Shown piece after piece: positions 1-8,350 of a DNA stretch of 64,000 nt (within the stretch, counting starts at the first letter, position 1; the number at the start of each line of letters is the position of its first letter). Source of the stretch: Oscillospiraceae bacterium (GTDB taxonomy: Bacteria > Bacillota > Clostridia > Oscillospirales > Acutalibacteraceae). Location of the stretch: the NCBI GenBank assembly GCA_009785335.1, contig WQWM01000010.1, positions 1 through 64,000 of the forward strand. The letters are read 5' to 3'. A model generated the notes under the pieces. It searched no databases and was not told where the DNA came from. It saw nothing but the letters and a program-made list of their open reading frames with translations. A program made the translations under genes and the position numbers.

Positions 1-384
1 AAACCACGAGCCCACCACAATCACCGTCAGCACCTCAAGCGCATAGAGCACCGAACTGAGCGCAACAGCGTTGTTGGCCTTGAACACCAACTTGCGGTTG
101 ATGATAAACTCCAGCACATAGCCTAGCGCAATCGACACCAAAAACGCAATCAAAATCCCCAAGCCATTATTGAGCCCGATGGCAGCCAAAAAATTCTGCC
201 ACCAAAGCGGCCCGCAAATGGGTGCATGCCGAAAGCTCTCGCTCATCAGCGCAATGATGACGTAATACAAACCGATATCTAGAACATTCACGGCGTTGGT
301 CACCGCAAACCATTTGGCGAACTTCCAAAACTCTAGTTTTTCTGCTTCCAAGCGGTCATCCAAGCGCCGCCAAGCCTCTTTCAT
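1..384 (-). CDS. GtrA family membrane protein, C-terminus outside the window
   Basis: The reading frame begins with ATG at 384 and stays open for 128 codons to the window edge. It is clearly a paralogue of the gene just upstream (428-982): both begin MKxAxxxLDxRLE, carry a WKFxKW segment, the HAPIxGPxWWQNFLxAIGLN stretch, and then LGYxxxxxxNRKxxFKANN. The GtrA (PF04138) family consists of small four-helix membrane proteins associated with moving lipid-linked sugars or building cell-surface polysaccharides. Hydrophobic segments are visible around residues 25-50 and 75-95. The 43 bp gap to its partner indicates one transcript. The substrate cannot be inferred. Confidence 0.8.
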   Translation of the reverse strand, partial: MKEAWRRLDDRLEAEKLEFWKFAKWFAVTNAVNVLDIGLYYVIIALMSESFRHAPICGPLWWQNFLAAIGLNNGLGILIAFLVSIALGYVLEFIINRKLVFKANNAVALSSVLYALEVLTVIVVGSWF

Positions 385-427
385 GCGCAAATCCACTCTC
401 TGTATTTTATCGTCTTTTGTCTAACGT

Positions 428-982
428 CTAATGTCTAGCATCTATTATAGTTTTTTCTTTCTTTTGCGTAAATACAATCAACCGGTTAAGCGGGTACGAC
501 CAGGTCATGGGTATGAGCACCTGCACAATTTTCGGCACGGTATTCACCACAGCCGCGGCGACACCACGATGATATAGCCAGTTGGCGAATGCTGTGCCAA
601 ACCATGAGCCTGCAATAATCACAACCAGCACATTGATGGCGTAAATCACCGAGCTCAGTGCAATGCCATTGTTGGCCTTGAAGGCCACTTTGCGGTTGAG
701 GATATACGCCACGATATACCCCAGCGTGATGGACACCAAAAACGCAATGAACCTGCCCAGTCCTTCGTTTAATCCAATGGCCGAAAGGAAATTTTGCCAC
801 CATGCAGGGCCGCCGATGGGGGCATGCAAAAACGCTTGGCTCATCAACGCTTGCATAATAAAAAATGAACCCATGTCTACCCCGTTGGCAAAAAAGCCAA
901 CCACGCACCATTTGATGAACTTCCATATTTCCGGGATTTTCGTTTCTAGGCGAGCATCCAAGCTTTGCAGAGCTTTTTTCAT
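428..982 (-). CDS. GtrA family membrane protein
   Basis: This 184-residue protein has the NRKVAFKANN and GRFIAFLVSITLGYIVAY segments typical of GtrA (PF04138) and about four membrane helices. Family members are thought to help transport lipid-linked sugars for surface glycan synthesis. The start at ATG 982 is chosen because it aligns with the paralogue that follows at 384; an in-frame GTG at 994 is possible. It is the first gene of a two-gene tandem duplication read from the promoter at 1016-1044. Extra residues between the first two helices, holding the HAPIGGPAWWQ motif, are shared by both copies and look like a lineage-specific loop. Confidence 0.85.
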   Translation of the reverse strand: MKKALQSLDARLETKIPEIWKFIKWCVVGFFANGVDMGSFFIMQALMSQAFLHAPIGGPAWWQNFLSAIGLNEGLGRFIAFLVSITLGYIVAYILNRKVAFKANNGIALSSVIYAINVLVVIIAGSWFGTAFANWLYHRGVAAAVVNTVPKIVQVLIPMTWSYPLNRLIVFTQKKEKTIIDARH

Positions 983-1015
983 GCGCAATCCCACTTTCGT
1001 GCATACTATCCATTT

Positions 1016-1044
1016 ATTATACAGGATAGGGCAGGGGAAGTCAA
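1016..1044 (-). promoter_or_regulatory. Sigma-A type promoter for the GtrA pair
   Basis: Read on the minus strand, TTGACT is followed by a 17 bp spacer and a perfect TATAAT. The predicted start site lies about 25 bp before the GtrA start codon. Confidence 0.7.
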
Positions 1045-1165
1045 GGGAAAGTTAAGAATCCTATGTTAATCAAATCTGCGGCGCGCCAAAGCAGGTTTGG
1101 CCATTAGCACACCACACCATTTGCGCATAGAATAACCTGAGACCTTGTAAGAAATGAGGATCACT

Positions 1166-2299
1166 ATGCCGCCATTACATCGAAGAAACAATCGGTCATG
1201 TGCAGCGCAGCAAGCCAACACACGGGAGGCTTGCCCTGCCTTTTGTCCGCAACAACAGCCCGGCATCCATTATTGTGTGGTTGTGCCGCACGACGATGCG
1301 CAAGCTCCGCCGCCGTCTGCACCCGAACACTGCGCTTTAGGCCCCATGCCTGCCTACCTATTCATTGCAGATGATTGCGGTGCATTGCGTGTGGTGGATC
1401 CAACCAGCAACGAAGTTGTCGCCTGCGTGCAGGTGGACTATCCCGCTGGCATGGCCATTGACTGCGATTTGCGCAAGCTGTATGTAGCAAACGAACAGGG
1501 CACATCGCTAACCGTGCTTAACACAAGCAATTTGCAGGGCCTCAATTGCATTGCCTTGCAGGAATATCACAATACATACATGACCATGCAAGGAGAATTG
1601 CGCAGCACAAGGTTAGCGGTCAATCCCAACAATCACCGCGTATACATTCCTCAGCCGGGCAGCGGCAGACTTGCCGTGGTCAACGGCTTTCAGGATTGCT
1701 TGTTAGATGTGGTTCGCGTGGGCGGTCGTCCTGTGGTTGCGGCGGTTAATCAACGCACTAACCTGGTCTATGTCGCTAACCACACCAATGAAATCCCTGT
1801 GCTCAACAGCAATAACAACCAAGTTTTCGCCTGTGTTTCATTGCCCGGTGACGCCGGTGTGAAGGATGTGGTGGTGGACAACTGCGACAGCCGTGTTTAT
1901 GCGCTGCGAGAAGATGGCAGTGTAGCCGTGATTGACGGTGCGACCAATACCCTCATCGAAAGCATTTGCCCGCCCGACGGAGCAGCTGCGTTAGCGGTGG
2001 ACCAATCCATTGGCCTGCTGTACTTCATCAACGCCGCGCGCAACGCCGTGTTGGTCTACGACACCTGCACACTAGAGCAAATCGGCCGCCTGGATATTCC
2101 ACGCAGCGTGTGTCGCTGCCTTGCACAACTGGTGGTAAACACACAGACTCATCTGGTTTATATCAGTGACCCACCGGCCAACAAAACCCACGTGATAGAC
2201 GGCGGCTTGAACATGCCCATTGCAGAAATCCCCGCCGCAGGGCAAAGCATGGCGCTGCACAGCTGCACACAAAACTGCCCAATTTGCATGCGCAGGTAA
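1166..2299 (+). CDS. YncE/YVTN-type beta-propeller protein, cysteine-rich
   Basis: A 377-residue protein made of short repeats of the YVTN/YncE beta-propeller kind: LYVANEQGTSLTVLNTS, RVYIPQPGSGRLAVVNG, LVYVANHTNEIPVLNS, RVYALREDGSVAVIDG and LLYFINAARNAVLVYDT, each about 45 residues apart. This predicts a blade-like fold used for binding or display; no catalytic residue is evident. There is no convincing signal peptide. The basic, proline-rich N-terminus and the many cysteines (including CPICMRR near the end) are unusual and would suit a disulfide- or metal-stabilised structural protein. The ATG at 1166 is preferred over 1154 because GAGG lies at a proper distance before it. The biological role is unknown. 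Confidence 0.75.
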   Translation: MPPLHRRNNRSCAAQQANTREACPAFCPQQQPGIHYCVVVPHDDAQAPPPSAPEHCALGPMPAYLFIADDCGALRVVDPTSNEVVACVQVDYPAGMAIDCDLRKLYVANEQGTSLTVLNTSNLQGLNCIALQEYHNTYMTMQGELRSTRLAVNPNNHRVYIPQPGSGRLAVVNGFQDCLLDVVRVGGRPVVAAVNQRTNLVYVANHTNEIPVLNSNNNQVFACVSLPGDAGVKDVVVDNCDSRVYALREDGSVAVIDGATNTLIESICPPDGAAALAVDQSIGLLYFINAARNAVLVYDTCTLEQIGRLDIPRSVCRCLAQLVVNTQTHLVYISDPPANKTHVIDGGLNMPIAEIPAAGQSMALHSCTQNCPICMRR

Positions 2300-2326
2300 A
2301 TGTTTATGTGATTTGTTGCATCCCAA

Positions 2327-2349
2327 ACCGTCCACATGGGCGGTTTTTT
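2327..2349 (+). terminator. Intrinsic terminator after the beta-propeller gene
   Basis: A 7 bp stem ACCGTCC/GGGCGGT (one G-U pair) with a four-base loop is followed by a run of six T residues, 28 bp after the stop codon. Confidence 0.85.
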
Positions 2350-2382
2350 ATTTCAACGCGGCAAAAAAGTCAGATTTTACTC

Positions 2383-2411
2383 TTTACTTTTCGTCGAAGT
2401 TATGCTATACT
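2383..2411 (+). promoter_or_regulatory. Promoter of the Gfo/Idh/MocA gene
   Basis: TTTACT, a 17 bp spacer and TATACT precede the gene, giving a short leader of about 30 nt that ends in the AGGAG ribosome-binding site at 2441. Confidence 0.55.
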
Positions 2412-2449
2412 ATGGACAAAGTTTAAATTATTGTACAATCAGGAGTAAA

Positions 2450-3520
2450 ATGTCCATGAAGAAAATCAACGTGGCAGTCATCGGCTGCGGCAGCATTGCA
2501 AAAGGCGCGCACATCCCCCCATACGTACAAAACCCTAACGTGAACATCACCTATTTTTGCGATATTATCCCCGAACGTGCCGACGAAATGGCCAAAGAAT
2601 ACGGCGGCACAGCGGTGTATGATTATAAAGAACTGCTCAACAAAGAAGACATCGACTGTGTTTCGGTGTGCACGCATAACAATAGCCATGCGCCCATCAG
2701 CATTGATTTCATGCGTGCCGGCAAAGACGTGCTGTGCGAAAAACCCGCAGCACGCACCCTGCCCGAAGCGCTTGACATGCAAAAAGTTTGCCACGAAACC
2801 GGCAGAATTTTGAACATCGGCGTGGTTAACCGCTTTGGTGTGTATAACAACGCCGTGAAGCAAATGATTGAAGACGGCAAGCTGGGCGAGGTCTTCCACG
2901 TCTATGCCAGCTTTCGTGCGCATCGCAGCATCCCTGGTTTGGGCGGCGACTTCACCACCAAGGCTATCTCGGGCGGCGGTGCGCTGATTGACTGGGGTGT
3001 GCACTACCTTGACCTGATTTTGTATTGCTGCGGCGAACCCGAAGTAAAAAATGTAACCGGTCAGGCATTCAGTAAGCTGGGCGTAGACATGAAAAATTAT
3101 GCTTATGAAAGCATGTGGGCAGACCGCACCATGAACCTCGACGGCACCTATGATGTGGACGATTCCGTCACTGGCATGATTCGCACCGCTGGTCCTGTGA
3201 TTACCTTCAATGGCGCATGGGCGCAAAACATTGGCGAAAAAGAAGCCTTCATTGATTTCATGGGCACCAAAGGCGGCATTCGTCTGAATTATTGCGGCGA
3301 TTTCACCTACTACACCGCAGAAGATGGAAAGTTGATCACCGAAGCGATTGATGAACTGGATGCTGGCAATTTCTATGCCTATGAAATTGATTCGTTCATC
3401 GAATGCGTGCAAACGCGCAAGCTCAACCAAGCGCACATTGACCGCACCATCATGGCCAGCAAAGTCATTGATGCGATTTATCGCAGCAGCGACGCAGGCA
3501 AGGAGATTGAGCTAGAGTAG
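2450..3520 (+). CDS. Gfo/Idh/MocA family NAD(P)-dependent oxidoreductase
   Basis: The protein (356 residues) opens with a Rossmann dinucleotide-binding motif VAVIGCGSIAKGAHIP and carries the family's CEKPAA motif, whose lysine normally takes part in catalysis, near residue 97. The C-terminal half matches the alpha/beta domain that binds sugar or cyclitol substrates (GGALIDWGVHYLDLILYCCG). Such enzymes oxidise or reduce sugars, inositols or related polyols in the cytoplasm; the exact substrate cannot be read from sequence. It stands alone between a terminator and a repeat cluster, with its own promoter. AGGAG lies 4 nt before the ATG at 2450 and 10 nt before an alternative ATG at 2456, so the true start may be either. 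Confidence 0.9.
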   Translation: MSMKKINVAVIGCGSIAKGAHIPPYVQNPNVNITYFCDIIPERADEMAKEYGGTAVYDYKELLNKEDIDCVSVCTHNNSHAPISIDFMRAGKDVLCEKPAARTLPEALDMQKVCHETGRILNIGVVNRFGVYNNAVKQMIEDGKLGEVFHVYASFRAHRSIPGLGGDFTTKAISGGGALIDWGVHYLDLILYCCGEPEVKNVTGQAFSKLGVDMKNYAYESMWADRTMNLDGTYDVDDSVTGMIRTAGPVITFNGAWAQNIGEKEAFIDFMGTKGGIRLNYCGDFTYYTAEDGKLITEAIDELDAGNFYAYEIDSFIECVQTRKLNQAHIDRTIMASKVIDAIYRSSDAGKEIELE

Positions 3521-3556
3521 GAAAGTTTGTGGCCAGATGAAAGCGGTCGCTCTCTT

Positions 3557-3731
3557 GTCGCTCCGCGAACCTTCCTCAGCCACGCTCGAAGCGTGCCAGC
3601 TCCTTCCTGAGGAAGGAGCCAAGGATTAGACGGTAAGCGACATCAAAATGATAAGGAACAATCCCTGGCTCCTTCCTTGGGAAGGAGCTCCCCGAGTCGC
3701 GAGGGGTGAGGAAGGCTCGCGGAGCGACGCG
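3557..3731 (+). repeat. Inverted pair of family C repeats
   Basis: Two roughly 70 bp copies face each other (3557-3624 and, inverted, 3664-3731). Each has the outer blocks CGCTCCGCGA-CCTTCCTCA and AGCTCCTTCC-GGAAGGAGCC around a variable inner hairpin: CACGCT-CGA-AGCGTG in the first, CCCC-TCGCGACTC-GGGG in the second. The same element recurs at 39658-39723. No gene is seen in the 252 bp gap that they fill. Confidence 0.85.
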
Positions 3732-3772
3732 ACTTGCAATGAGCACTTCTCAAGATTAAGGGGTTGGATTAA

Positions 3773-4018
3773 GTGCAGCAATACCCAAAGCTAATCTGTG
3801 TAACCGCGCTGGAAAATCACAAGTTATTGTTGTCTTATGCCAACAAAGAAAAGCGCGTGTATGATTTTACACCAAATCTTGCACATCCGTTCTTTCAACC
3901 GTTAGTCAATCAAACCTTATTCAAAAAAGTGCAAGCCATTGATGGCGAATTGGAATGGGCAACGGGCCAAGACTTTTGCCCGCACACATTGTACCAAGAC
4001 AGTGAATCCCATGCGTGA
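3773..4018 (+). CDS. DUF2442 domain protein
   Basis: An 81-residue protein resembling DUF2442 (PF10387): a beta-rich start (ICVTALENHKLLLSYANKEKRVYDF) followed by a segment reading HPFFQPLVNQTLFKKVQAIDGELEWATGQDFCPHTLYQ. DUF2442 proteins are small and often sit beside toxin-antitoxin or DUF4160 genes, but no partner is present here and the function is unknown. Translation starts at GTG 3773 with a purine-rich AAGGGG about 10 nt upstream. Its stop codon lies 36 bp before pyrH, so it may be co-transcribed with the cluster that follows. Confidence 0.75.
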   Translation: MQQYPKLICVTALENHKLLLSYANKEKRVYDFTPNLAHPFFQPLVNQTLFKKVQAIDGELEWATGQDFCPHTLYQDSESHA

Positions 4019-4053
4019 ACCACCCGCAATTACAATATTATGAGGAGTTACAG

Positions 4054-4764
4054 ATGTCCCATCTAAAATACCCCCGTGCAATTCTCAAGCTGTCTGGCGA
4101 AGTGCTGGGCGGCGGTGCACCGGGCATTAACCCGGCCACCATGAAACCCATATGCGAAGCCATCAAAGCTTGCGTAGACGCAGGCGCACAGCTGGGCATC
4201 GTCGTGGGTGGCGGCAATTTTTGGCGCGGGAGAACCAGTGGTGACATGTGCGCTGTGTGGGCCGATAAAATGGGCATGCTCGCCACCATGATGAACTCAC
4301 TTGCGCTTGACGATGCCCTTGAGTGGATCGGTCAACCGGTAGTGTTGCAATCGGCTTGTGTGATGCCCCAAGTGGCTGACTGCGTGGACAAATGGAAAGC
4401 CATTGAGGCCATGGAACAAGGAAAAGTGGTCGTTTTTGGTGGTGGCACGGGCAACCCGTTTTTTACTACGGATAGCGCTGCCGCATTGCGTGCCGCAGAA
4501 GTTGAAGCAAATGTTGTGCTCAAGGCCACCAATGTCAATGGTATCTACAACAAAGACCCCAACAAGCACGCCGACGCCGTTAAGTATGACACACTCACGC
4601 ATGACGCCATTTTAGAGCAACGCCTGAATGTGATGGATGCTACCTGTGCGGCGCTGTGTCGCGACCAAAACATCCCCATGCTGGTGTTTAACCTCAACGA
4701 TCCTGCCAACATTCTGCGCGCCCTGCAGGGCGAAAATGTGGGCACGGTTGTGGCTAATTCGTAA
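4054..4764 (+). CDS. pyrH: UMP kinase
   Basis: PyrH phosphorylates UMP to UDP with ATP in the cytoplasm, the committed step to UTP and CTP. The 236-residue length is normal. The sequence has the amino-acid-kinase features: LKLSGE near residue 11, the glycine loop GGGNFWRGR at 52-60, and GTGNPFFTTDSAAALRAAE at 131-149, which closes over the nucleotide. The ATG at 4054 follows a strong GAGGAG. In most Firmicutes frr follows directly; here a 3.6 kb cassette of secreted proteins (4792-8350) lies between them. The identity is secure. Confidence 0.97.
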   Translation: MSHLKYPRAILKLSGEVLGGGAPGINPATMKPICEAIKACVDAGAQLGIVVGGGNFWRGRTSGDMCAVWADKMGMLATMMNSLALDDALEWIGQPVVLQSACVMPQVADCVDKWKAIEAMEQGKVVVFGGGTGNPFFTTDSAAALRAAEVEANVVLKATNVNGIYNKDPNKHADAVKYDTLTHDAILEQRLNVMDATCAALCRDQNIPMLVFNLNDPANILRALQGENVGTVVANS

Positions 4765-4791
4765 TGCATAAATTAAGCATGGAGGACGCAT

Positions 4792-5895
4792 ATGAAACAC
4801 GCGAAAAAATTGCTGGCAATTGTGTTGGCTATGCTGGTGCTGGGTAGTGTGGTTGCTGTGCCTGCGTCGGCCAATATACCTTTGACAGGCACGCCAGTGA
4901 TCACTTGGCAATTGTTTGATGTGGAAATAGGGCTAGGGGTCAATTTTCGCTTGTCCGTCACTGCCAACATGCAGGGCGGTTGGAACACATCGATTAGCTA
5001 TGAATGGCACGAAATGTTGAGCGATGACGAGTATATTATCATAGAAGGTGATGGTAGGACCTCGATTCAGTTGCGTTTTGATGAGGACTGGACCATTCGC
5101 ACATTCCGTGTAGTTGCATACAACCAGTCGGACCATGAATTGCCGTGGTGGGAACGCCGCCATGCCGTTAGCGAAGATATTAACGTAACTCGCTCGTCAG
5201 GTATTCCAGAGTTCACCACACAGCCAGCCAGCAGAAGTTGGCGCGTGGGCTCCTCTTCATCTTCGAGCTTTTGGGCATTTGTCCCCGGCGGCTACCAGCA
5301 TAGCCAGGTGTGGCAAGAGCGGATGAATGGACAATGGATAGACGTAACCACAGCGCAATCCATGTCGCACATTATCACGAGTGAATGGCAATCACGCACG
5401 TTTCGTGTTGTGGTATACAATACCGCCGATGCACACTTGCCGCTGCTTGAGCGCCGTCATACGCTTAGCGACGAATTTACCATTACACGTGACACGAGCT
5501 ACCCGATTATCACCCAGCAGCCGCAAAACGCCAGTGGTTATTTCAACAGACCAATTACCCTAAGCGTGCACGCGCATGTAGAAAACGGTGACCCTGTTGC
5601 GTTTCAATGGTATCAAATGTCAGGCTCAACAGCTCGCCGCATTGAAGGCGCAACTGAATCTACGCTTGTGATTTCGTCTTCGCAACGCGTACGCACGGAG
5701 TTTCGGGTGACGGTATATAACGCCAACCACCCCAGTGCTCGCGTGCACAGCAACCGAGCTTGGGTTAATGTGACCAACAACCCATGGACTACGATTATTC
5801 TCCCGGTATTCATTGCCTTGCTTGTTGTTTTTGCGACTGTTGCCGCGATTGGAGTAGTGTTTTGGCGATTCATTTTCCCAGCTTTATTTTTATAA
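4792..5895 (+). CDS. Secreted Ig-like repeat protein with C-terminal membrane anchor
   Basis: A 367-residue protein with a cleavable signal peptide (MKHAKKLLAIVLAMLVLG, cleavage near ASA-N), three tandem modules of roughly 95 residues, and a C-terminal transmembrane helix (ILPVFIALLVVFATVAAIGV). Each module has the pattern ITQQP, an aromatic W/F-W core, then RTFRVVVYN-x-ADxHLPLxERR and a TxTRD linker, consistent with an immunoglobulin-like beta-sandwich. It is closely related to the protein at 7175-8350 and forms the first member of a five-gene cassette sharing the signal peptide. It probably displays its domains outside the membrane, for adhesion or envelope contact; the ligand is unknown. 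Confidence 0.8.
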   Translation: MKHAKKLLAIVLAMLVLGSVVAVPASANIPLTGTPVITWQLFDVEIGLGVNFRLSVTANMQGGWNTSISYEWHEMLSDDEYIIIEGDGRTSIQLRFDEDWTIRTFRVVAYNQSDHELPWWERRHAVSEDINVTRSSGIPEFTTQPASRSWRVGSSSSSSFWAFVPGGYQHSQVWQERMNGQWIDVTTAQSMSHIITSEWQSRTFRVVVYNTADAHLPLLERRHTLSDEFTITRDTSYPIITQQPQNASGYFNRPITLSVHAHVENGDPVAFQWYQMSGSTARRIEGATESTLVISSSQRVRTEFRVTVYNANHPSARVHSNRAWVNVTNNPWTTIILPVFIALLVVFATVAAIGVVFWRFIFPALFL

Positions 5896-5922
5896 GAAGA
5901 TAATTTTTTAGGAGGACTACGT

Positions 5923-6225
5923 ATGAAACATGCAAAAAAACTGTTGGCACTGGTGCTAACACTCACCCTGGCCTTTGGTTTGGCTTTGCCCGCCGCTAGC
6001 GCATTAAGCTTGCCCACTAATACATCTGGGAGCAACTGGTTGGTGGATAGTTGGAGAACACAAAACCGTCGCAATGCTGCAGAAAACGTTGCTACTGAAT
6101 TGGTTACAGCAGGAATGGAGGCACCGCGTTTGCGCCCATGGGTAATTGGCGGTTTAATTACAATTTTGGTATTATGTCTCGCGTTTATCGTGTGGTTCGT
6201 TTTGACGATGGCTCACATCATATAA
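5923..6225 (+). CDS. Small secreted single-pass membrane protein, cassette member
   Basis: A 100-residue protein made of a signal peptide (LALVLTLTLAFGLALPA), about 45 polar extracellular residues, and a C-terminal hydrophobic helix after RPWVIGG. The gene is preceded by TTTTTTAGGAGGACTACGT, nearly identical to the leaders of the next two genes. The signal peptide DNA is likewise almost identical, while the mature part is unrelated except for the RPWVIGG motif shared with 6738-7088. No known domain was recognised. It could be a membrane-anchored accessory or regulatory peptide of the Ig-like proteins at either end of the cassette; that is inference. Confidence 0.75.
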   Translation: MKHAKKLLALVLTLTLAFGLALPAASALSLPTNTSGSNWLVDSWRTQNRRNAAENVATELVTAGMEAPRLRPWVIGGLITILVLCLAFIVWFVLTMAHII

Positions 6226-6238
6226 AAACTAGCTAGAC

Positions 6239-6263
6239 AATGACCAACCCCATTTTGGTCATT
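6239..6263 (+). terminator. Hairpin between cassette genes
   Basis: AATGACCAA and TTGGTCATT form a perfect 9 bp stem with a 7 nt loop. There is no T-run, so it may be an mRNA-stabilising or attenuating hairpin rather than a full terminator. The right half (TTGGTCATT) recurs before the gene at 6738, showing that the spacer was duplicated with the genes. Confidence 0.55.
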
Positions 6264-6305
6264 GCAACCTTGACTGTGAAGATGAATTTTTAGGGGGGAC
6301 TACGT

Positions 6306-6683
6306 GTGAAACACGCAAAAAAACTGTTGGCGCTGGTGCTAACACTCACCCTAGCCTTTGGCTTGGCAGTGCCCGCAACGGCGGGCTTCAACACGAACCA
6401 AATCATCCAACAACAGCAGCAACAACGTCGGCAGCAGCAACGGCAGGGGAACACGCTTGCGTTTAGTTTTAACTTCATTCGTGCTTTCAATGAAGAGCGC
6501 GCTCGTGTTGGCAACTGCGAAGTGGAGGGTTGCGAAGACGAAAATTGCGATCACCCACGCGTAACCTGGTGGACAATTATCCGGGAAACGCTGCGCACGC
6601 TATTTTGGATAGGACTGATTATGTTCGGCCTTCTCTTGCTATTGGTGCTCATTATGTTTGTCGTTGTGCGCATTGTAACCTAA
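6306..6683 (+). CDS. Small secreted single-pass membrane protein, cysteine cluster, cassette member
   Basis: A 125-residue protein with the cassette's common signal peptide (LALVLTLTLAFGLAVPA), a glutamine-rich low-complexity stretch after cleavage, a short acidic cysteine segment CEVEGCEDENCDHP near residues 77-90 that could bind metal or form disulfides, and a C-terminal membrane helix. The start is GTG at 6306 behind AGGGGGGACTACGT, where the neighbours have ATG behind AGGAGGACTACGT. Only leader, signal peptide and overall plan are shared with its neighbours. Function is unknown. Confidence 0.75.
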   Translation: MKHAKKLLALVLTLTLAFGLAVPATAGFNTNQIIQQQQQQRRQQQRQGNTLAFSFNFIRAFNEERARVGNCEVEGCEDENCDHPRVTWWTIIRETLRTLFWIGLIMFGLLLLLVLIMFVVVRIVT

Positions 6684-6737
6684 CAACTTGGTCATTCCAG
6701 CCCCGGCTGTGAAGATAAATTTTTAGGAGGACTACGT

Positions 6738-7088
6738 ATGAAACACTCAAAACGCCTGTTGGCACTGGTGCTAACACTCACTCTGGCCTTTGGCTTGGCA
6801 GTGCCCGCCATGGCCAACAATGCCACCCTCACCCCAAGCCAACCCACCGGCAATTTTATCATCGACACCTTCACCGGTTGGGCTGACAGCCTTGCACAAA
6901 CCCTCCTCAGAGGTGTCCCCGCTGCGCAATTGAATGCCTGTGATGATAACAACGAGTGCGATATTCTCAATCTTGTGTGGCGCAACGTGCGTCCGTGGGT
7001 CATTGGCGGCGGCATCATCTTTGTGGTGGCAGCAGTCGTCCTGGTTGTGGTGATTGTAATTGCTGTCAATCACTTTAACAACGGCTAA
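6738..7088 (+). CDS. Small secreted single-pass membrane protein, cassette member
   Basis: A 116-residue protein with the shared signal peptide, a short extracellular part containing the acidic segment NACDDNNECDI with two cysteines, and a C-terminal helix introduced by RPWVIGGGIIFVVAAVV. The RPWVIGG junction matches the protein at 5923-6225, so at least these two share a tail as well as a head. The leader TTTTTAGGAGGACTACGT is again repeated. No enzymatic motif is present. It is likely exported and anchored with about 60 residues outside the membrane. Confidence 0.75.
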   Translation: MKHSKRLLALVLTLTLAFGLAVPAMANNATLTPSQPTGNFIIDTFTGWADSLAQTLLRGVPAAQLNACDDNNECDILNLVWRNVRPWVIGGGIIFVVAAVVLVVVIVIAVNHFNNG

Positions 7089-7123
7089 TTCGAACAACAA
7101 CTATCTAGCAAAGCCCTTGCTGT

Positions 7124-7152
7124 TTGGCAGGGCAGCTTTGCTATGCTATGAT
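7124..7152 (+). promoter_or_regulatory. Possible promoter of the last cassette gene
   Basis: TTGGCA, 17 bp, then TATGAT lies 22 bp before the start codon at 7175, partly inside an imperfect hairpin AGCAAAGC...GCTTTGCT. It could give this gene expression separate from the upstream cassette. Confidence 0.4.
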
Positions 7153-7174
7153 TATCAAACCAAAGGGGAGACAT

Positions 7175-8350
7175 ATGAAACACGCAAAACGACTACTCGC
7201 CATTGCGCTCACACTGCTGCTGGCCTTTGCTGTTGCAATGCCCGCCGTAGCCAACGCACCAGCGGGCACACCAGCCATCACACAGCAACCGCAAGACAGA
7301 ACCCTGCGCGCTGGCCAAGCCAGTGATTTGCGCGTCACTGCAACTATATTAGGCGGTGGCACCATGGGCTTTGTTTGGCAGGAAGTGCTGCCCAACAATA
7401 CCTTCACCACATTCGCCACAACCTCTTCGTTCTTTCCTTTCACGGTTGATACCGCATGGACAACACGCACGTTTCGCGTGATTGTCTATAATGCTGCCGA
7501 CCGTGAGTTGCCCCTTGAGCAACGCCGCCAAGTGATTAGCAACCATGCAACTGTCACCCGTGCCGATGGCATTCCGGTCATTACCCAACAGCCTGAAAGC
7601 CAAACCGCACCTGCAGGCAGCAATGTTACGTTTCGCGCCACTGCAACTATGCCGGGTTACTCCTTTGCAGACTTCACTTGGCAGGAACTGCAAGGCGGCA
7701 ATTGGGTGCAGGCAAGCACCACAGTCAGCGGCAATTTCACCGTGCGTGTTGAAGACAACTGGACTGTGCGTACCTTCCGCGCCGTGGTGTGGAATTGGCA
7801 TGATAATCATCTGCCGCTTGCGCAACGCCGCCAAGTCATCACGGATACCGTCACCGTCACGCGTGACACCAGTTTCCCCACCATCACCCAACAGCCCACC
7901 ATTCAGGGCAGCATGGGCTACGTCGGCGATCCCATCACTGTTTCGGCTGCTGCAGCCGTTGAAAACGGCGATCCGGTAGGCTTTCAGTGGTTTTTGCGCC
8001 AAGGCACGGGTGGTGCTGGCCAACTGGTTGAAGGTGCAACCAACGCAACTTTCAGCTTCAATCCCACGCACCAGGGCGTCAATGTCATGGTTAGCGTCAC
8101 GGCCTACAACGCCAACGACAGCCACTTGCCACTTTACGAACGTCGGCTGGTGGGCAGCGATACCTTGAACTTCACGGCGCGGCAGACGCCACGGCCGCTT
8201 TCCACTGGGCAGCGCATTTGGGCGGGCATTCTAGCCTTTCTTGCCATCGTCGGAACTGCATTGCTTGCCGTGCTGGCTGTTGTCATACCCATCGTGTTGG
8301 GTGCCGCACCAATCGTGTTTGTTGTTTGGATCGTTAGCTTAGCCGTTTAA
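7175..8350 (+). CDS. Secreted Ig-like repeat protein with C-terminal membrane anchor
   Basis: A 391-residue paralogue of 4792-5895: signal peptide with cleavage near AVANA, three Ig-like modules each opening with PxITQQP and closing with RTFRVIVYNAADRELPLEQR or a close variant, and a hydrophobic C-terminus beginning near ILAFLAIVGTALLAVLAVV. The start is the ATG at 7175 behind AAAGGGGAGA; an upstream in-frame start would add 17 residues ahead of an otherwise perfect signal peptide. With its paralogue it brackets three short single-pass proteins, and the five genes together interrupt the normally adjacent pyrH and frr. A surface role is likely; the ligand is unknown. Confidence 0.8.
   Translation: MKHAKRLLAIALTLLLAFAVAMPAVANAPAGTPAITQQPQDRTLRAGQASDLRVTATILGGGTMGFVWQEVLPNNTFTTFATTSSFFPFTVDTAWTTRTFRVIVYNAADRELPLEQRRQVISNHATVTRADGIPVITQQPESQTAPAGSNVTFRATATMPGYSFADFTWQELQGGNWVQASTTVSGNFTVRVEDNWTVRTFRAVVWNWHDNHLPLAQRRQVITDTVTVTRDTSFPTITQQPTIQGSMGYVGDPITVSAAAAVENGDPVGFQWFLRQGTGGAGQLVEGATNATFSFNPTHQGVNVMVSVTAYNANDSHLPLYERRLVGSDTLNFTARQTPRPLSTGQRIWAGILAFLAIVGTALLAVLAVVIPIVLGAAPIVFVVWIVSLAV

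Noticed and set aside
2423-3436. Long open frame antisense to the Gfo/Idh/MocA gene
   Set aside because: It has no recognisable family, no ribosome-binding site and mirrors the codon structure of the clear oxidoreductase gene on the other strand.
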